This document shows positions 34,124 to 40,015 of a DNA stretch of 40,015 bases, piece after piece (the first letter of the stretch is position 1; each line of letters opens with the position of its first letter). The position numbers and the translations under genes were made by a program. Source of the stretch: Anaerosomatales bacterium (GTDB lineage Bacteria > Actinomycetota > Coriobacteriia > Anaerosomatales > SLCP01); contig JARGFT010000002.1 of assembly GCA_029210645.1 (NCBI GenBank), positions 1 to 40,015 on the forward strand, in the 5' to 3' direction. Below the pieces are notes generated by a model. That model saw only the letters and a list, made by a program, of their open reading frames with translations, ran no database searches and was not told the origin of the DNA.

Positions 34124-37100
34124 CTAGTGACGCAGCCAGACCCTGTCGAGATACAGGTAGTGATTCTGGTTGCCGTTGTCCTTATGGTCGATGCGCACTC
34201 GTACCCGATCGTCATTCGAGAGGTACGCACCAGCCATGATCGGATACGTGTACTGACCTGCAGTCGTCGCCTTCGGTAGCGTGCCGATCACATCCCACGT
34301 AAGCGTGTCCCAGTTGTATGCCTCAACCTGAACGAGGTGGTTCTGGTTCCCACCGTCGTAGTAGCCGTAGATCTCGAGACTCGTCGGGATGCTGGCCAGC
34401 GGGAAGTACACCGGATGGAAGTCGATCTGGATACGCGACACCGGGGGCGCCCCGTTCAGCTCCCGGACGACGAGCAGGTTCCCGTCCTGCGTCTGTATCG
34501 ACGCGAGATCGCCGGTGAAGGTGTCATACGCCTGCACCTCGAAAGCCGAGGGATTCTCGTACTCCGGAATACGACTGTAAACATGCGCGGTGCTGTAATC
34601 GTGGCACTCAGTGAAGCAGCCACTGCCATTGCTCGGGTGATGGATCCAGTCGATATCGTCGCGGATCATGTGGTCGGTGCCGCCGTGACTCACGTGACAC
34701 GCATCGCAGCTGAGGCCGTGATCGTAGACGTGCTTCTGATGTAGGAGTGTGCCGGTCGTACTAGTCTCGGCATCGTAGAACAGGCTACCCGAGACCGGTG
34801 TGGGGCTGTCCTCGGTCCCGTCGTAGTAGACGGTCTGCTTATGGCAGGAGTAGCAGAGCAGTCCCGAAGCCGCCGGACGGGTACCGATGTACGGGCTGTC
34901 CAGGAGCGGGGCCTGCGAGCTGACGTGAGGGCCGTCAGGTCCTGCACCCGCGTTGCCGTGACAGCTTACGCAGTACATCTGCGAATCGACCGTCCAGCCA
35001 GTCACGAACGTGTCGGTGTTGTTCTGTGCGAACGGTGAGGGCGCGACCACCGAGTGGAACCCTTGATTACCGGCGGGATCGAGCTCGGCGGCGATATCGC
35101 GTGGCGAGTTGCCCCAGGAGGAGTCGGCATGACACTTGAAGCACATCTGGTACTCGTAGTCGACATCCTCGACCGGGACGTAAGGAGCCGAGAAGGCATC
35201 CACGCCCCACGTGCCGCGAACCGCACCGTACACGGATGGCGCGTACAGCGGGTTCGGCTCATCGGCCGCAGCCGCATGCACGTTATGGCAGTCCACACAC
35301 TCGGCGTGTCGCTCAAGACCCGCAGTCTCGGTCGAGACGTGTGCACCCTCGATGGCGCTCGCGGGATGGCGGCTCCTGCCAACCGGGCCGAGATCGACCA
35401 CGGCTACAGCCGGCGTGCCCCCGGCAAGTTCCGTTCCGCCACCCCACCGGGTGATGGCCACACTCATCGAATCGCCCGCCGCGTTTGCCCGGAACGCCTG
35501 CGCTGAAGGCGAGACAGACTCACCTGTGGTTCGCGAGAGCACACCGGCATTACCCACCACGAGCTGGATCTGACCGTCGCCATCGATATCACCGATCTCG
35601 AGCGCCGAGGTCGCATACCCATCGCCGGTCTCGTACGTGTCGTGCGCGACGAGGCCATTGCCGGCAACGGTCCGGAAGACGCTCACACCGCTTGCGGACG
35701 TATCACCGCGGAGCGCAACCGCCACCTCGACGGTACCCACACCCGGGAGAATGTCGCCGATCGCGGTATCCCAGGCTACAGCCCCCCCGGGACTGATCGT
35801 CGCTTCGTAGGAAGCCAACTCGACACCGGCCGAACTGAATACCGAGAGGGTGTCCACCGTCTCGCCGGAGTTCGCGACGACGATCTCGGTGGTCTCGGCC
35901 GAGGCAAGCCATACGTTGCCGATCGACGGCCCGCGCGGACCGGTTCGAGTCATGTACGCGGAACTCGAAGTCAGGGCTCCTCCTACTGCACTGAGGACCC
36001 GCAATTCGCCCGCTCCGAGCGGGTTGCCGGTCAGGGCGGTGACGACCAGGTCGGCGACATCGCCGCCGGTCAGATCGCCGGCCGCAAGACCCGATGCGTA
36101 GTCACCAACGTACTCGGGACCGGCCACCAGCGTGAAGCCGCTCCCGTTGTAGCGGTAGAGGCGCAAATAGCTCGCGCCGGCAGCCTCGATACTGACCGCG
36201 GCAACCTCGGGGAGGCCCGCACCGTCGACGATGAACTCCCCTATCTCGATGTACGTCGCCGTCTCCTCGATGCTGTGGCTCGTGTAAGAGAGTCCCGCAA
36301 GTGGATCCGTGCGGAAGACTCTCAGCACCGGCGAGGCCGGGTCGGCAACGACCAGCGCGGTCTCGCCCGATGCATCGATGTCACCGTATGCCATCGAGCC
36401 CGTTCGGCCATCCATCCCGTTCGCTACGCGGTAACGCCGCGGACCCTCGAGATCGTAGGGTGCCGTATCGTCGCCGAAAGCCCGGGTGTAGACGTGCAGG
36501 CCACCGTAGGCCGCAGGCAGGTTCGCCGGGTCCCACGCGACGACGAGCTCGGGCTCGCCGTCGATGTCTTCGGGGAAGACGCCGAACGACGCCATATCGG
36601 TGACGACCTTGGCGTTGTTGGCGTTATGGCAGGCGTAGCAGAGCGCGCGACCTTCGAGCTCGGCGAGCTTGGCGATCGGGCTCCCGTCGCCGTTGTCGCT
36701 GCCCATGGGGTTGTGGCACGACTGGCACTCGCCGGCAAGCCGTGTGGTCTCCTCGGAGGCGTACTCGGCGGTCACCGGCAGCGCAATGTCCGAGGAACCG
36801 TGCACGGTCTCGGTGGCCTCGTCGTCGTAGACCTCGGCGCCGAGCCATGTGGCCTGCGCCACCGCGTGGCAGGCGTAGCAGAGCGTGCGGTCGTTGGCGG
36901 TGATGGTCGCGGTCTCGGGCACGGCCGGTGCGACCACGGGCGGCACGATCTCGGCCGCGATCAGCGGTGCGACGTCCGAGCCGTGGGACGCGTGGCAGTT
37001 CGAGCAGGTGATCTGCGTACCGGATGCGGGATCCGGCAAGCCGAAGTGGGCCGTCTGCTCGTAGATCGACAGCCCGTCGAAGCGGTTGTCGTACTCGTCA

Positions 37101-37717
37101 CGGGCATCGTAGTGGCATGTGGCGCAGTACTGCTCGCCTTCATAGAAGGGTTCCCCCAGCTCTGTGAGCGCACGCAACAGCCCCGGGTAGGGAGTGCCGT
37201 CGGCGCGCTTCTCGGAACCGTGCGCGTCGTGACACGAGCTGCACTGTTTCTCGGGCACCTCTTCGTAGCGCGAGGCGTCCGGGAGGAGCGTGTGGGCCGA
37301 GTCCCTGAGGAAGTCATCCTGCACGACGATCTGCGAGCCGAAGCCCTCGATACCGTGGCAGGTCAGACAGAGAGCCGCGTCACCGGCGTTGGAGAGCGGA
37401 TTGGCGATCACGAGCGCAGAACCCGTGGTGTCCCAGGAACCGGACTGGGAGCGAGCGACGACACCGGGGGCAGTATGCGCCCGGTGACACATCGCACACG
37501 CGTCGGGACCCTCTTCGGTGGTGACGTGGGGAGGCAGGTCTACTGCCACTGCGGTACCCGGGACCACGAGCGCAGCCACGAGAAGGACCGCGCCAAGCGC
37601 GACCCGGATGAGCCTACCCCTTGCACCCTCGTCGGAACGCCGGGACTCGCCAGGCGCCTCTCGACCCTCGATCATTCGCCACATCCGTTCTGGGACCCCG
37701 TCTGAAGCCCGGTACAT
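34124..37717 (-). CDS. Secreted 14-heme c-type cytochrome with a beta-propeller insert
   Basis: The protein of up to 1197 residues has a signal peptide (about residues 35-60), eight CxxCH motifs (about 75-365), a heme-free region of about 400 residues with FG-GAP/VCBS-type repeats such as AYGDIDASGETALVV and EIGDIDGDGQIQLVV (about 385-800), then six more heme motifs (807-1034, the last CFTECH), and a C-terminal beta-sandwich of about 150 residues. That makes 13 CxxCH and 1 CxxxCH. It likely moves electrons on the cell surface; the propeller suggests binding to a partner or solid. The start is unclear: ATG at 37717, 37684 or 37675. A TATACT -10-like hexamer lies at 37750-37755. Confidence 0.9.
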   Translation of the reverse strand: MYRASDGVPERMWRMIEGREAPGESRRSDEGARGRLIRVALGAVLLVAALVVPGTAVAVDLPPHVTTEEGPDACAMCHRAHTAPGVVARSQSGSWDTTGSALVIANPLSNAGDAALCLTCHGIEGFGSQIVVQDDFLRDSAHTLLPDASRYEEVPEKQCSSCHDAHGSEKRADGTPYPGLLRALTELGEPFYEGEQYCATCHYDARDEYDNRFDGLSIYEQTAHFGLPDPASGTQITCSNCHASHGSDVAPLIAAEIVPPVVAPAVPETATITANDRTLCYACHAVAQATWLGAEVYDDEATETVHGSSDIALPVTAEYASEETTRLAGECQSCHNPMGSDNGDGSPIAKLAELEGRALCYACHNANNAKVVTDMASFGVFPEDIDGEPELVVAWDPANLPAAYGGLHVYTRAFGDDTAPYDLEGPRRYRVANGMDGRTGSMAYGDIDASGETALVVADPASPVLRVFRTDPLAGLSYTSHSIEETATYIEIGEFIVDGAGLPEVAAVSIEAAGASYLRLYRYNGSGFTLVAGPEYVGDYASGLAAGDLTGGDVADLVVTALTGNPLGAGELRVLSAVGGALTSSSAYMTRTGPRGPSIGNVWLASAETTEIVVANSGETVDTLSVFSSAGVELASYEATISPGGAVAWDTAIGDILPGVGTVEVAVALRGDTSASGVSVFRTVAGNGLVAHDTYETGDGYATSALEIGDIDGDGQIQLVVGNAGVLSRTTGESVSPSAQAFRANAAGDSMSVAITRWGGGTELAGGTPAVAVVDLGPVGRSRHPASAIEGAHVSTETAGLERHAECVDCHNVHAAAADEPNPLYAPSVYGAVRGTWGVDAFSAPYVPVEDVDYEYQMCFKCHADSSWGNSPRDIAAELDPAGNQGFHSVVAPSPFAQNNTDTFVTGWTVDSQMYCVSCHGNAGAGPDGPHVSSQAPLLDSPYIGTRPAASGLLCYSCHKQTVYYDGTEDSPTPVSGSLFYDAETSTTGTLLHQKHVYDHGLSCDACHVSHGGTDHMIRDDIDWIHHPSNGSGCFTECHDYSTAHVYSRIPEYENPSAFEVQAYDTFTGDLASIQTQDGNLLVVRELNGAPPVSRIQIDFHPVYFPLASIPTSLEIYGYYDGGNQNHLVQVEAYNWDTLTWDVIGTLPKATTAGQYTYPIMAGAYLSNDDRVRVRIDHKDNGNQNHYLYLDRVWLRH

Positions 37718-37807
37718 GCCGGTTCCCGGGCTCGAGAGCCTTGTGAGTCAGTATACCGTTTGCGCACGTCACGCGCACCCGGAACCAGGCGCGGACTCAC
37801 TCGCGCC

Positions 37808-39325
37808 TTACTCGCTCAGTTCGCCCCCGGAGTGCTGCGTTCCTTCGGAGCAGAACTCGTCAGCGAACCTGCCCGGATCGTAGACCTCGACCCCCCGGGC
37901 GCGAGCGACTATCGCAAGCGTCTCGTCCTCGGTCACCAGCATCCGGACGCGCAGAGCGATCGAGAGGGTCTCGGCCTGCTCCTCCTCGAGCGAGTACACC
38001 TGCGCGATGAAAGCCACGTCCGACCGGGAGACCGGGCTCATCTCGATGAGCGGCAACGTCTCCGCGTGGGGCGGATCGCCAGCCGAGGGGGCGACGTAGA
38101 GGCGCACGCGGCCCCAGTGCCCGCCCAGCGACCAGACAGACAGCATCGGGATCGCCTCGGGGCTCACCGCGGCACGCACGCGGCGAAGCAGGAAGAGCAG
38201 TGCGAGCGGAGAGAGAACGAGAATCGCCGAGAACACACCGACCCAACTCGGGCCTCCCGACCACAGCGCCGCAGCCGCGATCCGCGCCGCGTCGCCCCAC
38301 TCCCACGCCTGGACCCGGGCGTTGCCCGTATCCACGATCCACGTCACCCCTGCATGCACCACCACGTCGTTCGGGAAGGACAGCTGTCCCCCACCTGTGC
38401 CGCCTCCACCGAAGCGAGCCACCTCGCTGCCAGCCTCGGAGACCAGTACAACCTCATGCGAGAACGCGTCGGCAAGCGCGAAGTAGACAGGGGCGCCCTC
38501 CTCGGCCAGAACCACATCAAAGCCTCTGATGAGCCTGCCGAGGGGAAGCAAGCGGACGAGCGTGCCACCCGGCCCGAACTCCAGGAGCCGGCGGCTGTTG
38601 CTGTCGGCGACCCACACGCGCTCGCCGATGGACTTCACCGCGTTGGGGAAGTCGAACTCGATGGCGGGTCCCGCGGTGCCGCTAGCAGGCAGGCTGTCGA
38701 TGATGGTCCCGTCGCGCTCGACGTGCCACACCCGGTGCTCGGAGGCGATGTCGGACACGAAGAGCGAACCATCGTCGGCTGCCTCTACCGCGACCGGCCG
38801 CCATGCGAGAACGGTGTCGGTACCTTCGTACGAGGGCGTGATCGTCTCGACGAAGGAGCCGTCGGCGGTGCTGAAGGCGAGCACCGCAGCGAGGGCGCGA
38901 TCCGAGACGTAGAGCTCCTCGCCGGTCGGGTCGACAGCGGTGTAGAGCGGGACCTCGAGGCGGTCCTCGCCGATGCTGCGGACCGGCGAGCCCCCGTGGT
39001 GGAAGACAGACACCCGTCCGGCAAGGGAGTCGGTCACGTAGACGCGCTCGTCGGTCACCGCAACCGAGACGGGGCGCTGAAGTGGGTCCTCCTCGGAACC
39101 GGTGACGCTGAAGGCGAACTTCGGCGTCCCGGGTCGTCCGAAGATGTCCACCGTGGGAACGGTGGGGTCCGCGAGCATTCGACGGGCGTCGGCTGCGGCC
39201 CCCGCAACGCCGATGGCGAAGGTGAGGATGACGACGAGCACGAGCGCGCGGCGTCTGCGGCGGTACGCGGGAAGCGGTTCGGCTTCAGGCGCCCGGTTCG
39301 CAGTCGGTCGCTCGTGCTCGCTCAC
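37808..39325 (-). CDS. NHL-repeat protein with two membrane helices and a PIN-like tail
   Basis: The 505-residue protein has an N-terminal membrane helix (about residues 27-48), an extracytoplasmic six-blade NHL-type propeller (about 55-345, with repeats such as RPVSVAVTDERVYVTDSLAGRVSVF and FPNAVKSIGERVWVADSNSRRLLEF), a second membrane helix (about 355-380) and a cytoplasmic tail of about 120 residues. The tail ends LVTEDETLAIVARARGVEVYDPGRFADEF, which resembles the last part of a PIN domain. Such NHL proteins often sit next to multiheme cytochromes. The GTG start lies 4 nt after the upstream stop. Confidence 0.82.
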   Translation of the reverse strand: MSEHERPTANRAPEAEPLPAYRRRRRALVLVVILTFAIGVAGAAADARRMLADPTVPTVDIFGRPGTPKFAFSVTGSEEDPLQRPVSVAVTDERVYVTDSLAGRVSVFHHGGSPVRSIGEDRLEVPLYTAVDPTGEELYVSDRALAAVLAFSTADGSFVETITPSYEGTDTVLAWRPVAVEAADDGSLFVSDIASEHRVWHVERDGTIIDSLPASGTAGPAIEFDFPNAVKSIGERVWVADSNSRRLLEFGPGGTLVRLLPLGRLIRGFDVVLAEEGAPVYFALADAFSHEVVLVSEAGSEVARFGGGGTGGGQLSFPNDVVVHAGVTWIVDTGNARVQAWEWGDAARIAAAALWSGGPSWVGVFSAILVLSPLALLFLLRRVRAAVSPEAIPMLSVWSLGGHWGRVRLYVAPSAGDPPHAETLPLIEMSPVSRSDVAFIAQVYSLEEEQAETLSIALRVRMLVTEDETLAIVARARGVEVYDPGRFADEFCSEGTQHSGGELSE

Positions 39326-39329
39326 AACC

Positions 39330-40015
39330 TCACTGACCTGCCATAACCCGGGCCGCGGCTACCATTGCGTCTTTGTGCTCGGCAGGACTTGAAGAGGTCG
39401 TATAGACCTCGAGCAGCACGAAGACCGGGCCTTCCGTGAAGGAAAGGCCCACGAACCCCGGCCGCGTGCCGAAGTAGCCATCGAGCGAACCGATCTTGAG
39501 GTCCTGCCCGTTTGACGCGTAGCGGGTTTTCACGCGCTCTTCCACGTTGGCCCGGGCGTAGCTGTTGTCCTTGAACTGCTCGACCTCGACGGCGAGTTGG
39601 ACGATCTTGCCCGACGACGTCGGCTTGTAGTCGCGGAAGAGCACGAAGGGGTCGGAGTAGACGCGCTGACCGACGAACCCGGGCAGGGTGTCCGGGATGT
39701 AGTTCGTGAGGTTGGCGATGGGACCGACCGGGCCCTCATCGTCACCCGGGGTGGAGGGAGTGCTTCCGCCCGGCGTCGAGTCGCCGGAGCCCGTGTCGCC
39801 TCCGGAGGTGCTGTCACCGGAGCCCGTATCGCCCCCGGCAGCACCGTCGCCAGAACTCGTGCTGCCGTCCGAGCTGCCGCCACTGGAGCTGCCGCCGGAG
39901 CGCAGATCGGCCAGGCGACTGGAGGTGTCCCGATAAGACGCATCGGTCTCGGCGATCTCGGCGAAGGCGCGCTCGGCAGCCTCGGCATCTCCATCGGCAA
40001 GCGCCTGCTCGGCGG
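39330..40015 (-). CDS. Protein with TPR-like part and Ser/Gly/Asp-rich linker (5' end beyond window)
   Basis: The visible 228 residues run to the end of the window with no start. They begin with Ala/Glu-rich helices (AEQALADGDAEAAERAFAEI) like a TPR unit, followed by a low-complexity linker (39730-39900) in which Gly-Asp-Thr-Gly-Ser-Gly-Asp-Ser recurs. A C-terminal domain of about 120 residues (NYIPDTLPGFVGQRVYSDPF onward) is one I cannot name. Shorter starts inside this stretch (for example the GTG before LFRDYKP) would split the domain and are not favoured. It is coupled to the NHL gene. Confidence 0.7.
   Translation of the reverse strand, partial: AEQALADGDAEAAERAFAEIAETDASYRDTSSRLADLRSGGSSSGGSSDGSTSSGDGAAGGDTGSGDSTSGGDTGSGDSTPGGSTPSTPGDDEGPVGPIANLTNYIPDTLPGFVGQRVYSDPFVLFRDYKPTSSGKIVQLAVEVEQFKDNSYARANVEERVKTRYASNGQDLKIGSLDGYFGTRPGFVGLSFTEGPVFVLLEVYTTSSSPAEHKDAMVAAARVMAGQ

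Noticed and set aside
35642-37705. 687-codon open frame on the plus strand
   Set aside because: It is antisense to the 14-heme cytochrome, which has 14 heme motifs and a signal peptide. The plus frame shows only low-complexity Arg/Val/Gly-rich sequence.

Overview
The window is GC-rich bacterial chromosome. It most likely comes from an anaerobic actinobacterium near the Coriobacteriia (OPB41/Anaerosomatales type). This placement is inferred from four things: the Gram-positive housekeeping synteny, actinobacterial-style control sites (a HAIR-like element, an Rex site and a GAAC-N4-GTTC SOS box), very large multiheme c-type cytochromes, and an apparent selenoprotein. No rRNA or species marker is present. 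There is no insertion sequence, prophage or CRISPR array, and no gene-free gap exceeds 300 bp.

Region 1 (1-3083) has the start of tuf behind three tRNA genes (Tyr, Thr, Met) that probably share one promoter. It also has a divergent pair made of a cyclic-nucleotide-binding protein and a membrane class III nucleotide cyclase with unusual substrate residues, and a second tRNA-Thr.

Region 2 (3129-17289) is a minus-strand housekeeping block: greA, lysS, clpC, radA, disA, yacL, ispD, ispF, cysE, cysS, rlmB, rae1/yacP, sigH. Its order matches the Bacillus clpC-to-sigH block, but ctsR-mcsA-mcsB, gltX and mrnC are missing. It combines proteolysis, DNA repair and c-di-AMP synthesis, isoprenoid and cysteine synthesis, tRNA charging and rRNA modification.

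Region 3 (17454-24281) has tatA, the redox regulator rex with a probable self-operator, a CBS-domain site-2 protease, MTA phosphorylase, a YhaM-like nuclease, a SAM hydrolase family protein, a small lipoprotein, an unknown 120-residue protein behind a near-perfect SOS box, a DUF2085 membrane protein and tRNA-Pro.

Region 4 (24337-29675) carries a 24-heme membrane-anchored cytochrome built from a six-heme NapC/NirT-like head plus three six-heme repeats, and a RidA-family protein. It also has a two-gene redox operon: a ferredoxin-like protein, then a thioredoxin-like protein with an in-frame UGA, a plausible SECIS hairpin and a CsoR/CstR-like operator over its promoter. A J-domain protein, a DMT exporter and a VanZ-like protein follow.

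Region 5 (29692-40015) is an envelope and surface region: PilT, an NlpC/P60 peptidase that seems to start at CTG, a peptidoglycan-binding protein, an L,D-transpeptidase, a 14-heme cytochrome split by a beta-propeller, an NHL-repeat membrane protein and a truncated low-complexity protein. The cytochromes, PilT and NHL protein together suggest extracellular or envelope electron transfer, which is inference.
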